A stretch of DNA of 64,000 nucleotides from Mycolicibacterium komanii (GCF_001050035.1 NZ_CVTA01000001.1:124001-188000); one strand, 5' to 3'. Positions 54,783-63,796 are shown, numbered from the stretch's first letter. Numbers and translations: made by a program. Notes: generated from the sequence alone by a model not told the origin.

Positions 54783-56062
54783 CGCAGCACCTTCTGTCCT
54801 TCGCCATTTTCCACATAGTCAGCGACGACCTTGTGGAAGTGACGCAGCAGGATCTCCTCGTCGTTCATCGTGAAGTGGGTGAGCGCGCCGCTGTTCAGCA
54901 TCGCCTGCAGGCCCTCCGAGGGGCTGGCGTCCTCGAGAATGATGTCGTTGAGATACGTGATCGTCAGTTCCTGACCCAGACGTTCCTTGTGCGTCGTCGG
55001 CGGCTGGTAGTACGCCTCGGTCTCGAAGATGTGCGAGTGCGGCCCGGTGGGCCAGTGCGTATGGACGGTGAACCCGGACGCCCCGAAGATCAGCACGAAG
55101 TTCGGGAAGAACTGGAACGAGTCGAAGCCGTACTTCTCCGATCGCGTCGGGTTGATGCCCACAGGCATCGGCCCGCGATCGGTCTTCTTGTTCCACGGCC
55201 CGGCCGCGCTGGCCTCGAACACGCACTCGATCGGCTTGGAGTACGGCGTCTTTCGCGACGGTTCGCCGGAGAACGAGAACATCCGGTGCGGACCCTTCAG
55301 CCGGTAGGCCAGCGCGTCGGTGAACGGATTCGGTTGGTCGAACGCGTCCCTGGCCTCGGCGGTGACCGCGCCGAACGAAGATGCATGAAGGTATGGCCCG
55401 TGATAGCTCTCGGCGAACCCGTCCAGGAAGATCTTCCAGTTGCACTGCAGTTCGGCCTTGAACTTGTAGACCTGATGCGGGCCGGCGAACGGGTACCCCT
55501 CGATCTCGTGCGCCAGCTCGCCCAGGAAATCACGCAGCGGCTCGGTGTTGTGCGGGTTGAGGTTGATGAAGATGAAGCCCTCCCACACCTCGCACTGGAT
55601 GGCCGGCACCCGGCAGCTGTCGGCGTCGAAGTCGAGCAGCAGATCCTTGCGGGTGGCCGAGTGCAATGAGCCGTCGAGTTTGTAGCGCCACCCGTGGAAG
55701 CGGCAGTACAGCAGCGGCGCGCGGCCCTCGACTTCGGCGAAGGGGTCGTCCTCCCACAGCATCTTGTTGCCCCGGTGGGGGCAAATGTTGTGGAACGCGC
55801 GGACCACGCCATCCTTGCCTCGCACGATGATCACCGACGTGTTGAGGAACTTCAGCTCACGGGTGAAGTAGCTCCCCGATTTCGGCACCCGCTCGACGCG
55901 CCCCATGTACAGCCACGTCTTTCTGAAGACGTGCTCGCGTTCCTTCTCGTAGAACTCCTCGGAGACGCAGTCCTGTAGGGACACCGGGCCGCGACCGAGT
56001 TCCGGATAGGCGTCGGTCCAGTGTCCGCTCGCGGGTTTGGTCACCAGGCTGTCGTGACTCAA
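54779..56062 (-). CDS. Rieske aromatic ring-hydroxylating dioxygenase, large subunit
   Basis: A 427-residue oxygenase. Rieske ligands: NICPHRGNKMLW and LLYCRFHGWRY. The mononuclear iron site is the His-x4-His in ESYHGPYLHASSF. The TTG at 56062 is supported by AGGAGG 4 nt upstream. It leads an operon of five genes (small protein, TauD-like, LLM, CMD-like) divergent from a LysR gene. No reductase or ferredoxin is encoded here. An aromatic or other cyclic substrate is likely. Confidence 0.92.
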   Translation of the reverse strand: MSHDSLVTKPASGHWTDAYPELGRGPVSLQDCVSEEFYEKEREHVFRKTWLYMGRVERVPKSGSYFTRELKFLNTSVIIVRGKDGVVRAFHNICPHRGNKMLWEDDPFAEVEGRAPLLYCRFHGWRYKLDGSLHSATRKDLLLDFDADSCRVPAIQCEVWEGFIFINLNPHNTEPLRDFLGELAHEIEGYPFAGPHQVYKFKAELQCNWKIFLDGFAESYHGPYLHASSFGAVTAEARDAFDQPNPFTDALAYRLKGPHRMFSFSGEPSRKTPYSKPIECVFEASAAGPWNKKTDRGPMPVGINPTRSEKYGFDSFQFFPNFVLIFGASGFTVHTHWPTGPHSHIFETEAYYQPPTTHKERLGQELTITYLNDIILEDASPSEGLQAMLNSGALTHFTMNDEEILLRHFHKVVADYVENGEGQKVLR

Positions 56063-56264
56063 CGGTCCTCCTCCGTCGGGCTGAAGACGGTAGGCCGAAG
56101 GTACCGCCGCCGAAATGGCCGAAACAGACCCATCAGCGCAACACCCTGTTGCATATTTGGAACACCCAGGGAGCGGACGACGCCGCCGAGCGCACGGTTC
56201 TTCGCGCCGCTACCCGCGAAACGCGGACACAACCGTGCGCTGGGCGTCAGGAGAAGGAGGCGCG

Positions 56265-57182
56265 ATGGAACAGAATCTGCCCTTCGACGTCGATGCCCTG
56301 CTGATTTTCGGCAAGGTCGTGGAGAACCGGAGCCTGTCGAAGGCGGCGGCGCTGCTCGGCATGCCGAAGTCGACGGTCAGCCGCAAGCTGACCAAGCTGG
56401 AGTCCGACCTCGGCATCAAACTGCTCCGCAAGAACACCCACCAGCTCACCGTCACCGACCTGGGCGAGCAGGTGTACGCGCACGCGGTCAACATCCTTGC
56501 CGAGGCCAACGGTGTCCGCGCGCTCGTCGAGGGCAGCAGGCAGGAGCCTCAGGGCGAGCTGCGGGTGGCGATCCCGGTATTCGTCGGCATCGACTACGCC
56601 TCGCGTGTCGGCGCGGCGTTCCTGCGGCACTATCCCCACTCCCGACTGGACATCCGGCTGGTCGACAGCATGGTCGATCCGATCCGCGACGGCTTCGACG
56701 TGGTGTTCAGCACCGGCCCGCTGCAGGATTCCACACTGATCGCGCGCAAGGTGTTCAGCCTCGAGCTGTTCCTGTGTGCCTCACCGGAATTCCTCGCCGG
56801 GCTGCCGGAACCGATCCGCGACCCCGCGCAGCTGGACTCAGTTCCGTTCATCGACTTCGGATTCGGCGGGCCCCGCAGACTCACGGTCACCACCAAGGGT
56901 CGACGACGCGAGTTGACGCCGCCAGTGCGCGCGCGTGCCAACAACTTTCAGGTCTGCAAGCAGTACATCATGCAGGGACTCGGGTTCGGCGCCATGCCCA
57001 CTCAGATCATCTGCACCGCCGAGTTGCGCGAGGGCACGCTCGTTCCCGTGCTGCCGGAATGGCACCTCAAATCGCTCGACGTGCACATGGTCTATCCCTT
57101 CGAGCTGTCGTTCTCCACGCTGATCAGCGCCTTTTACGAGACCGCCTGCGAGATCATCGTCGAGAACATCGCCCGCGCCTGA
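56265..57182 (+). CDS. LysR-family regulator of the Rieske operon
   Basis: A 305-residue LysR-type activator: the helix-turn-helix reads IFGKVVENRSLSKAAALLGM and PKSTVSRKLTKLESDLGIKL, followed by the periplasmic-binding-like effector domain. The ATG at 56265 follows AAGGAGGCGCG; the frame is open to 56115 without a start signal. It is divergent from the Rieske operon with about 200 nt between, the usual arrangement for activation by a pathway compound. Confidence 0.9.
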   Translation: MEQNLPFDVDALLIFGKVVENRSLSKAAALLGMPKSTVSRKLTKLESDLGIKLLRKNTHQLTVTDLGEQVYAHAVNILAEANGVRALVEGSRQEPQGELRVAIPVFVGIDYASRVGAAFLRHYPHSRLDIRLVDSMVDPIRDGFDVVFSTGPLQDSTLIARKVFSLELFLCASPEFLAGLPEPIRDPAQLDSVPFIDFGFGGPRRLTVTTKGRRRELTPPVRARANNFQVCKQYIMQGLGFGAMPTQIICTAELREGTLVPVLPEWHLKSLDVHMVYPFELSFSTLISAFYETACEIIVENIARA

Positions 57183-57293
57183 CGGCGCGCGATGGGGTGC
57201 GCCGCCGGTCACAGTTCGTCGCCCGCATGCATAACCGTCGGCGCAGGGGGAATACGTCGACCCGACTTTGCCCACGTCTAGCCGGGAGCCGGG

Positions 57294-59504
57294 ATGTCGA
57301 AGTACCTGTACGCGATAGGCGCCTTCAGTTTCCGCCGCCGATGGCTGGTGCTGGGTGTCTGGCTGGCGATCCTGACCGGCGTCGCCGCGGCGGGTATCGG
57401 CCTGCGCGGCCAACCCAGCGACGACTTCACCATTCCCGGCACCGAATCCCAACAGGCCGTCGAACGACTTCAAGAGAAGGTGCCCGCATTCAGCGGCGCC
57501 CAGACCCAGATCACGTTCGCGGCGCCGACCGATGCCAGGCTCACCGACCCGGCGGTGGCGGGCGCCATCGACCAGTCGCTGCAGAACCTGCAGGCGATCC
57601 CCGACGTCGCCGTCGCCGCAGGTCCCGCGCAATCGCGGCTGCTCTCCCCCGACGCGTCGGTCGGCCTCGGGACTCTGCAGTGGAGGGCGCAGCCCGGAGA
57701 GGTCGACGACGCGTCGCTCCGCGCCGTGGAAGAGGCGATGCGGCCCGCGCAGGCCGCGGGCGTGCAGGTCGAGTACTCGGGCAGCGTCTACCCCGGATAC
57801 AAGGTCGAGATCTCCGAACTACCCGAGATCATCGGCATCGGCATCGCGTTCCTGATCCTGGTGATCACCTTCGGAGCGGTCGTCGCCGCCGGGCTGCCGA
57901 TCATCACCGCCTGCGTCGGTGTCGGGATTGGGGCACTGGGCATCTTCGCGACCGCCGCATTGATCGAAATGCCAACGGCCGCATTCTCGCTCGCACTCAT
58001 GCTCGGCCTGTCCTGCGGCATCGACTACGCGCTGTTCATCCTGAACCGCTACCGCAACAACCTGCTGCTCCTGCGGCCGATGGAGGAATCGGTGGCGCTG
58101 GCCGTCGGCACCGCCGGTGGCGCCGTGGTGTTCGCGGCGCTGACGGTGATCATCGCGCTGTGCGGCCTGTCGATCGTCGGCATTCCGTTCCTGACCTATA
58201 TGGGCCTGGCGGCCGCCGCGTCGGTGCTGATCGCGTTGTTGATCGCGATCACCCTGCTGCCCGCCCTTCTGGGCTTCGCAGGCAAACGCGTCGCCAAGTT
58301 CATCAAGACTCCGCTGCAACCCAATCGCGCCAAGGAGGTCGCGCAGGTCGCCGCGTACACGCCGCACCGCACTATGGGAGCCCGGTGGGGACGCTTCGTC
58401 GTCGCCTTCCGCAAGCCCCTGCTGGTGATCGGGATCGCCGCGCTGGTGCTGATCGGCCTGCCCACCTTCGGCATGCACCTGGGCCTGCCCAGCGGGTCCT
58501 CGCAGCCGGAATCGAACACTTCGCGCAGGGCCTACGACCTGACCGCCGAGCATCTCGGGCCGGGGTTCAACGGTCCCCTCCTCGTCGTGGCCGACCTCTC
58601 CTTCGCGCGGGACCCCAACGCCGCGCAAACCATCGCCGACAATCTGCGCCGCGAGGAAGGCGTCGTGATGGCGGCGCCCGGTGTCGAACAGAACGGCACC
58701 GCGATCATCCAGGTCATCCCCGCCACCGGACCCAACGACACCGCGACCGCCGATCTGGTCAAGCGCATCCGGGCCGACCGGGCCGCTATCGAAGGTGACA
58801 GCGGCGCAACGATTCTCGTGGGCGGTACCACCGCATCCAACATCGACACCTCGGACAAACTGGCTGCCGCGCTGCCGATGTTCCTGTTGGTGGTCGTCGG
58901 CCTGGCGTTCGTGCTGCTGACGATCGCCTTCCGCGCAGCACTCGTGCCGGTGACGTCGATCCTGGGTTTCCTGCTCTCGGTCTTCGCCGCGCTGGGCGTC
59001 CAGGTGGCGGTGTTCCAATGGGGTTGGGGTGCCGACCTTCTCGGCATCACGCCCGGCGAGACCATCAGCTTCCTGCCGATCATCGTGCTGGCCATCATCT
59101 TCGGTCTGTCCAGTGACTATCAGGTGTTCGTGGTCTCCCGCATGAAGGAGGAATTGAGCCGGACCGACGACGCGCTCGACGCCGTGCGCAACGGGGTCGG
59201 CCTCTCCGCCCGCGTGGTCACCTCCGCCGCATTGATCATGTTCGGGGTGTTCATCGCGTTCCTGGCCGGCGGGGACCCGATCATCAAATCGGTGGGACTC
59301 ACGCTGGCCGTCGGAGTCTTCCTGGACGCCTTCGTCGTTCGGCTCACGTTGATCCCGGCCATCATGAGCATCGTGGGCCGGCGAATGTGGGCGCACTCTC
59401 GGTGGTTCGAGAAGTACGTGCCCGACGTCGACATCGAGGGCACCGCACTCGAGCCCGCCGAGCCTGCCGAGATGGTTTCCAGCGGCACCACATCGCGCGG
59501 TTGA
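57294..59504 (+). CDS. MMPL-family (RND) transporter
   Basis: A 736-residue lipid/drug exporter with 12 membrane helices in two halves. Each half has a proton-relay Asp-Tyr pair: LSCGIDYALFILNRYRNN and GLSSDYQVFVVSRMKEEL. Large extracellular loops lie between helices 1-2 and 7-8. It is shorter than the lipid-exporting MmpL3-11 proteins and lacks MmpS nearby. The substrate is unknown; its neighbours are stress regulators. Confidence 0.92.
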   Translation: MSKYLYAIGAFSFRRRWLVLGVWLAILTGVAAAGIGLRGQPSDDFTIPGTESQQAVERLQEKVPAFSGAQTQITFAAPTDARLTDPAVAGAIDQSLQNLQAIPDVAVAAGPAQSRLLSPDASVGLGTLQWRAQPGEVDDASLRAVEEAMRPAQAAGVQVEYSGSVYPGYKVEISELPEIIGIGIAFLILVITFGAVVAAGLPIITACVGVGIGALGIFATAALIEMPTAAFSLALMLGLSCGIDYALFILNRYRNNLLLLRPMEESVALAVGTAGGAVVFAALTVIIALCGLSIVGIPFLTYMGLAAAASVLIALLIAITLLPALLGFAGKRVAKFIKTPLQPNRAKEVAQVAAYTPHRTMGARWGRFVVAFRKPLLVIGIAALVLIGLPTFGMHLGLPSGSSQPESNTSRRAYDLTAEHLGPGFNGPLLVVADLSFARDPNAAQTIADNLRREEGVVMAAPGVEQNGTAIIQVIPATGPNDTATADLVKRIRADRAAIEGDSGATILVGGTTASNIDTSDKLAAALPMFLLVVVGLAFVLLTIAFRAALVPVTSILGFLLSVFAALGVQVAVFQWGWGADLLGITPGETISFLPIIVLAIIFGLSSDYQVFVVSRMKEELSRTDDALDAVRNGVGLSARVVTSAALIMFGVFIAFLAGGDPIIKSVGLTLAVGVFLDAFVVRLTLIPAIMSIVGRRMWAHSRWFEKYVPDVDIEGTALEPAEPAEMVSSGTTSRG

Positions 59505-59505
59505 C

Positions 59506-59530
59506 GTTTACCGCCTCCCCCTCGGGGTAG
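59506..59530 (+). promoter_or_regulatory. SigF-type promoter candidate before the Crp/Fnr gene
   Basis: GTTT (59506-59509) and GGGTAG (59525-59530) are separated by 15 nt, fitting the mycobacterial SigF consensus GTTT-N15-17-GGGTAT except for the last base. Confidence 0.5.
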
Positions 59531-59559
59531 CCCCGCAGCCAACAGGGTTGGGAGTGGGC

Positions 59560-60282
59560 ATGCTGATGGTCGCCGGCGCCACGGCCGAGAAGGCCGTGGC
59601 GCGTGACAGCGAAGCCGTATTGGCGCGCTCGGCGATCATCCGGGGACTGGAACCGGCCGACAGGGCGACGCTGATCGGCTGCTTCTCCTACGACCGTTAC
59701 GCGCCGGGCCAATGCATCTACCACGAAGGCCAACGGGATCGTCTCCTCTACGTCGTGATCGACGGAAAGGTCAAGATCGGCTGGCGCTGCGCGGACTTTC
59801 CCGAGAAGCTGCTCGGTGTCCTCGGCCCGTCGGAGATCTTCGGCGCCGAGTCCGTGTTCGACTCCGGACCGCGCACGGGTTCGGCCACGGCCCTGACGCC
59901 CGTGCTCGTCGCCGTCATCGACCGCGACGCGTTGCACACCTGCATCGACGACAGCCCGCACATCACCGAGCAGCTGATGCGCCTTCTGGCGCGGAACCTG
60001 CGGCGTGCCGAAGACCTCATCACCGACCTGAACTTCACCGACGTCCCCGGGCGGATCGCCAAACAACTCCTTCACCTCGCACAGCGTTTCGGCGCCCGCC
60101 AGGATCGGCAGTTGCGCGTCGACCACGGCTTGACCCAGGCTGAGATCGCCCAATTAGTCGGCGCCTCAAGGGAATCGGTCAACAAGGCGTTGTCCGAGTT
60201 CGTCAACCGCGGCTGGATCACCGTGACCGGCAAGAGCCTGGTGATCCACCAGGCCGAGCTGCTCGCCCGACGGGCCCGCTGA
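59560..60282 (+). CDS. Crp/Fnr-family regulator
   Basis: A 240-residue cyclic nucleotide-binding-type regulator. The sensor domain (about 25-140) has FSYDRYAPGQCIYHEGQRDR and FGAESVFDSGPRTGSATALT; a dimerisation helix follows, then the HTH_CRP domain LTQAEIAQLVGASRESVNKA. Full cAMP-binding ligands are not all evident. The start is one of TTG 59548, ATG 59560 or ATG 59566. It is preceded by a SigF-like promoter and followed by a small gene and a SigF paralogue. Confidence 0.88.
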   Translation: MLMVAGATAEKAVARDSEAVLARSAIIRGLEPADRATLIGCFSYDRYAPGQCIYHEGQRDRLLYVVIDGKVKIGWRCADFPEKLLGVLGPSEIFGAESVFDSGPRTGSATALTPVLVAVIDRDALHTCIDDSPHITEQLMRLLARNLRRAEDLITDLNFTDVPGRIAKQLLHLAQRFGARQDRQLRVDHGLTQAEIAQLVGASRESVNKALSEFVNRGWITVTGKSLVIHQAELLARRAR

Positions 60283-60347
60283 CTCCGAGCTAACTTTCTT
60301 GCCCGCGGCGGGAGTTGTATCCGCCGCCGGTGGGTAATCCGAGGAGC

Positions 60348-60530
60348 ATGGACCCCGACACATTGGTCGCGATGGCAGGTTTGACGGCGCTGGGCGCCGC
60401 AGTGTTCACGGGTGCGATCTGGGACAGTCCGCTGGTCAGCGCACCTGCCCGGCTCACCAGGCAGCGGCCCTACGGCAAGCACGCGATGCCCGTCAGCACG
60501 GCGAGTAAGGCGCGCGAGTTCGCCGGTTGA
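60348..60530 (+). CDS. small hypothetical membrane-associated protein
   Basis: A 60-residue protein with one hydrophobic N-terminal segment (LVAMAGLTALGAAVFTGAIW) followed by a basic tail. The ATG at 60348 has GAGGAG directly upstream. A weak SigF-like -10 (GGGTAA, 60332-60337) precedes it. I see no known family; it may be a SigF-controlled small membrane protein. Confidence 0.55.
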   Translation: MDPDTLVAMAGLTALGAAVFTGAIWDSPLVSAPARLTRQRPYGKHAMPVSTASKAREFAG

Positions 60531-60583
60531 CCACGCAAGCGCCCGTCGACGGTTACGCTGACCACAGGACCCCGTCGGGCAAC

Positions 60584-60610
60584 GTTTCGACAAGCCACCC
60601 GAGGGGGTAA
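60584..60610 (+). promoter_or_regulatory. SigF-type promoter candidate before the sigma factor gene
   Basis: GTTT (60584-60587) and GGGTAA (60605-60610) are 17 nt apart, matching GTTT-N15-17-GGGTAT at nine of ten positions, 72 nt before the sigma factor start. Positive autoregulation is plausible. Confidence 0.6.
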
Positions 60611-60681
60611 ACCGCAGCAACCACAGGTTCAGACCCGAGCCGTGCGATCCATACGGCCGGGGTCGGAAGTTAGGAGCCTGT

Positions 60682-61545
60682 GTGGTGTCAGAGGCGAATT
60701 CTGAATACGCAGATGTTGCGGACATGTTCCGCCGCCTGAGAACGCTTGACGAGGGATCGCTCCCCCATCGGCGCCAGCGCGAGGCGATCGTCGCCCGGAC
60801 GCTGCCGCTCGCCGACCACGTGGCTCGCCGCTACCGCAACCGCGGTGAGCCGATCGACGACCTGATTCAAGCCGCTCGGGTCGGACTCGTGAACGCCGTG
60901 AACCGCTTCGATCCCGACAACGGCGCCGATTTCCTGTCGTTCGCGATCCCGACCATCATGGGCGAGGTACGCCGACACTTCCGAGACTACGGCTGGGCGG
61001 TGAAGGTACCGCGCCGGCTCAAGGACCTGCAGGGCCAGTTGGTCAAGGCCCGCGCGGAGTTGTCACAGCAGATCGGGCGGGCGCCGACGCCGTCCGAGGT
61101 CGCCAAGCACCTCGGAATCGAACGCGAGGCGGTGATGGAGGCGACCATCGCCAGCAGCAACTACTCCACGCTGTCGACCGATGTCCAGGCCTCCGCCGAC
61201 GACGAGTTCCGCTCGGTCGGCGACACGCTCGGCGACATCGATCCGAACATCGACAAGGTGGTCGACCTCGAAACCGTGCGTCCGCTGATCGCGGCGCTGC
61301 CCGAGCGCGAGAAGACCGTGCTGATGCTGCGTTTCTTCGAGAGCATGACGCAGACCCAGATCGCCGAGCGCATGGGCTATTCGCAGATGCACGTGTCGCG
61401 GCTGCTCGCCCAGGCACTCCGCCGACTCCGTGAGCAGGTGTGCGAACCGGGTTACGACGGTGTGGAGGTCGAAGCCGCCAATCGCCGCCGCCGCCCGTCC
61501 GCCGTCACACCCGCGACGGCGCCCCGCCTCAAACGCGGCGCCTGA
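60682..61545 (+). CDS. SigF-subfamily RNA polymerase sigma factor (paralogue)
   Basis: A 287-residue group 3 sigma factor close to mycobacterial SigF: region 2 reads DDLIQAARVGLVNAVNRFDP and FAIPTIMGEVRRHFRDYGWA, then VKVPRRLKDLQGQL; region 4 is PEREKTVLMLRFFESMTQTQ and IAERMGYSQMHVSRLLAQAL. The housekeeping sigF is preceded by its anti-sigma gene usfX/rsbW; no such gene is here, so this is an orphan paralogue. GTG 60682 (or 60685) follows AGGAG. A SigF-type promoter lies upstream. Confidence 0.92.
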   Translation: MVSEANSEYADVADMFRRLRTLDEGSLPHRRQREAIVARTLPLADHVARRYRNRGEPIDDLIQAARVGLVNAVNRFDPDNGADFLSFAIPTIMGEVRRHFRDYGWAVKVPRRLKDLQGQLVKARAELSQQIGRAPTPSEVAKHLGIEREAVMEATIASSNYSTLSTDVQASADDEFRSVGDTLGDIDPNIDKVVDLETVRPLIAALPEREKTVLMLRFFESMTQTQIAERMGYSQMHVSRLLAQALRRLREQVCEPGYDGVEVEAANRRRRPSAVTPATAPRLKRGA

Positions 61546-61548
61546 GCC

Positions 61549-61980
61549 TCACCGGGGCACGAAGACCGGCGCGTAGACGGTCTCGCCGTCGCGGTCCTGA
61601 CGTTCGAAGCGCACCTCGACCGGAAGGCCAACGCGCATCGAATCGGGCTGACAGTCAACGATGTTGGTGGCGATCCGAAGACCTGGCTGTTCGTCGAGTT
61701 CGACGATCGCGATGACGTACGGCAGCGGAACCGCCGGGTTGAACGGCTGGTGGTTGACGGTGTAGGTGAACACGGTGCCGCGCCCCGACACCGGTTGCGC
61801 GGCGAGCTCTCCTCCGCAGTCCGGACAGTCGGCGGCCGGCGGCGACACCCACCGTCGGCAACGCTCACAGCGCGCGATCAGCAGCTGGTTGTCGCGTCCG
61901 CCCGTCCAGAACGCCCGGTTGCGCTCATCGAGGCCGGGCAACATCCTCGGCGCGGCGGCGGGTGGCATGTCGTCGGACAC
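61549..61980 (-). CDS. Zn-ribbon/OB-fold DUF35 protein
   Basis: About 143 residues: an N-terminal helix, a rubredoxin-like Zn ribbon (IARCERCRRWVSPPAADCPD then CGGEL, four Cys) and an OB-fold (GRGTVFTYTVNHQPFNP, GLPVEVRFERQ). DUF35 proteins such as ChsH2 bind CoA ligands and partner with thiolase-like or aldolase proteins. It is divergent from such a gene, 92 nt away. GTG 61980 is chosen; ATG 62016 and ATG 61968 are alternatives. Confidence 0.85.
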   Translation of the reverse strand: MSDDMPPAAAPRMLPGLDERNRAFWTGGRDNQLLIARCERCRRWVSPPAADCPDCGGELAAQPVSGRGTVFTYTVNHQPFNPAVPLPYVIAIVELDEQPGLRIATNIVDCQPDSMRVGLPVEVRFERQDRDGETVYAPVFVPR

Positions 61981-62072
61981 GCCTTCAGAACGTACAGTCT
62001 CGAGCGGGGGCATCACAGGAAACCCGCCGCGCGACGGGTATTCGGGCGGCGACGAGGCGAGGCGGTGGCCGA

Positions 62073-63266
62073 TTGCGCACGTTCGAGAAGGACGCGATCA
62101 TCAGCGGGCTCGGCATCTCCCGCATCGGCCGGCGCACCGGGATCCCCGGAATCGATCTGACGATGGAGGCGGCGCGGGACGCCGTCGCCGATGCCGGCCT
62201 CACACCCGACGACATCGACGGCATCGTCACCTTCGGAGATACGCCGCTGACCGAAGTCGTTGCGGCACTAAGTACTCCGGCGGTTGACCAGGGTTACGGT
62301 TTCCCCACCGGAGGTGTGCTCACCCCGGTGATGTCGGCGATGGTTGCGGTGTCCGAGCGACGCGCACGGCATGTGCTGGTGTATCGGACCGTGCAGATGC
62401 TCGGCGGGACGATGACACAGGCGCCGCCCACCGCCGGACCGAACCCGTTGGCGAATCCGCCGATCGAACCCCGCGTTCCCGGTGCCCGGCGCAGGCTGGG
62501 TCCGTTCGGCGACATCGACGAGCTGTTGGCCGCACACGCGTACTCGGCGGCGAACTGGCTGGCCATGCACTGCCGCCGGCATATGGAGCTGTACGGGACG
62601 ACCAAGGAACAGCTCGGTTGGCTCGCGATCAACAGCAGAGCCAACGCCGCGCTCAATCCGCTTGCCGCCTACCGAGATCCGATGACCATGGCGGACTACC
62701 TGGCGGCGCGGCCGGTGTCCACGCCGTTCGGACTGTTCGACTGCGACGTTCCGATCGACGGTTCGATCGCGTTCGTGATCTCGCACGCCGACTACGCGGT
62801 GGACTGCCCTCAGCCGCCCGTGGCCGTCGAAGCCGTTGGCGGAGCGTATGGTTCGGGTGGCTGGTTCCACCGCGACGACTTCCCGAAGATGGCGTCGACC
62901 GATGCGGCGGCCGAGATGTGGTCGCGCACCGACTTGACGCCATCGGACGTCGACGTCGCCGAACTCTACGACGGTTTCACCTTTCTGACGTTCGCGTGGC
63001 TCGAGGCGCTGGGGTTCTGCGCGGACGGCGAGGCGGGCCCGTTCGTCGAAGGCGCGGCCCGGATCGCGCTCGACGGCGAGCTGCCGCTCAACACCTACGG
63101 AGGACAGCTGTCGGCGGGCCGGATGCACGGCTACTGGCTGCTGCACGAGGCGTGTCTGCAACTGCGCGGACAGGCCGGTGACCGGCAGGTGGCGAGTCGG
63201 CCCGAGGTGGCGGTCGCCGCGGCCGGCGGCGGGCCGATCGCGGGCTGTCTGCTGTTGACGCGCTGA
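62073..63266 (+). CDS. thiolase-fold lipid-transfer/aldolase-like protein (Ltp2-like)
   Basis: A 397-residue thiolase-superfamily protein resembling the steroid side-chain aldolase Ltp2. MEAARDAVADAGLTPDDIDG is the N-terminal signature. Where a thiolase has its nucleophilic Cys, this protein reads TGGVLTPVMSAMVAVSERRA without Cys. The C-terminal part has AELYDGFTFLTFAWLEALGF with a candidate Tyr, and LNTYGGQLSAGRMHG. Together with the divergent DUF35 protein it probably forms an acyl-CoA retro-aldolase, not a thiolase. TTG 62073 follows AGGCGG. Confidence 0.82.
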   Translation: MRTFEKDAIISGLGISRIGRRTGIPGIDLTMEAARDAVADAGLTPDDIDGIVTFGDTPLTEVVAALSTPAVDQGYGFPTGGVLTPVMSAMVAVSERRARHVLVYRTVQMLGGTMTQAPPTAGPNPLANPPIEPRVPGARRRLGPFGDIDELLAAHAYSAANWLAMHCRRHMELYGTTKEQLGWLAINSRANAALNPLAAYRDPMTMADYLAARPVSTPFGLFDCDVPIDGSIAFVISHADYAVDCPQPPVAVEAVGGAYGSGGWFHRDDFPKMASTDAAAEMWSRTDLTPSDVDVAELYDGFTFLTFAWLEALGFCADGEAGPFVEGAARIALDGELPLNTYGGQLSAGRMHGYWLLHEACLQLRGQAGDRQVASRPEVAVAAAGGGPIAGCLLLTR

Positions 63267-63268
63267 AC

Positions 63269-63652
63269 TCAGTCGTCGGTGCGCTGTGGCCGTCGCAGCG
63301 CGCCCCAGAGCCCGACGCCGATGCCGATGACCGCACCGCCGAGTCCGATGACCCGCTGCGAGCGCCTCATCTCGTGGTGCACACCCATACCGCCGAGCAG
63401 ATCGGCCGCGTCGGCGCCGCCCGAGGCCAGGAACCACCCCCGGGTGTCGCGGCCGCGCACCGCGGTGGCCAGCAGCAGCCCCCCGATGAGCGCGTCGCGG
63501 TAGCCCATCGAGCGCAGCAGTAGCTGCGTCGTCGGCGCCGGCTCCTCCGGGTCACCCCACAGCCGGTTGGCCTTGAGCGGATCGACCAGAAACGACACCC
63601 CGGATGCGAAGCGGATACTGCCCGCGACGAGCGCGGCGCGGTCGAGTGACAT
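63269..63652 (-). CDS. small membrane protein of unknown function
   Basis: A 127-residue protein with hydrophobic segments (ALIGGLLLATAVRG, VIGLGGAVIGIGVGLWGALR) and an N-terminal region DRAALVAGSIRFASGVSFLV. It looks like a small mycobacterial DUF4267-type membrane protein, but this is tentative. The ATG at 63652 is preceded by a 48-nt gap to a short divergent frame. It converges with the thiolase-like gene by 2 nt. Confidence 0.7.
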   Translation of the reverse strand: MSLDRAALVAGSIRFASGVSFLVDPLKANRLWGDPEEPAPTTQLLLRSMGYRDALIGGLLLATAVRGRDTRGWFLASGGADAADLLGGMGVHHEMRRSQRVIGLGGAVIGIGVGLWGALRRPQRTDD

Positions 63653-63700
63653 GGCCCGCAGCCTAGGCCGCGACGGTGCGCGACGAGCTAGTTTTCCGGC

Positions 63701-63796
63701 ATGACCGATAACCCTCTGTACGAGGCGGGTTCCGCCGCGATGATCCTGTCGATGGCGGCGCGGCGCATGGTCGACGGCACGGTCAGCCGGTGGTGA
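63701..63796 (+). CDS. possible 31-residue small protein
   Basis: An ATG-started frame encoding MTDNPLYEAGSAAMILSMAA and then RRMVDGTVSRW. The peptide is amphipathic and its composition is normal for mycobacterial proteins, but no strong ribosome binding site is seen. Its 3' end overlaps the convergent VOC gene by 14 nt. It may be a real small protein or chance. Confidence 0.3.
   Translation: MTDNPLYEAGSAAMILSMAARRMVDGTVSRW

Noticed and set aside
56021..58798. 925-codon plus-strand frame over the LysR and MMPL genes
   Set aside because: It is the +1/+2 shadow of two clearly recognised proteins and is Arg/Gly/Pro-rich without motifs.
57819..59396. 525-codon minus-strand frame opposite the MMPL gene
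   Set aside because: His/Asp/Arg/Gln-rich antisense shadow with no recognisable domain.
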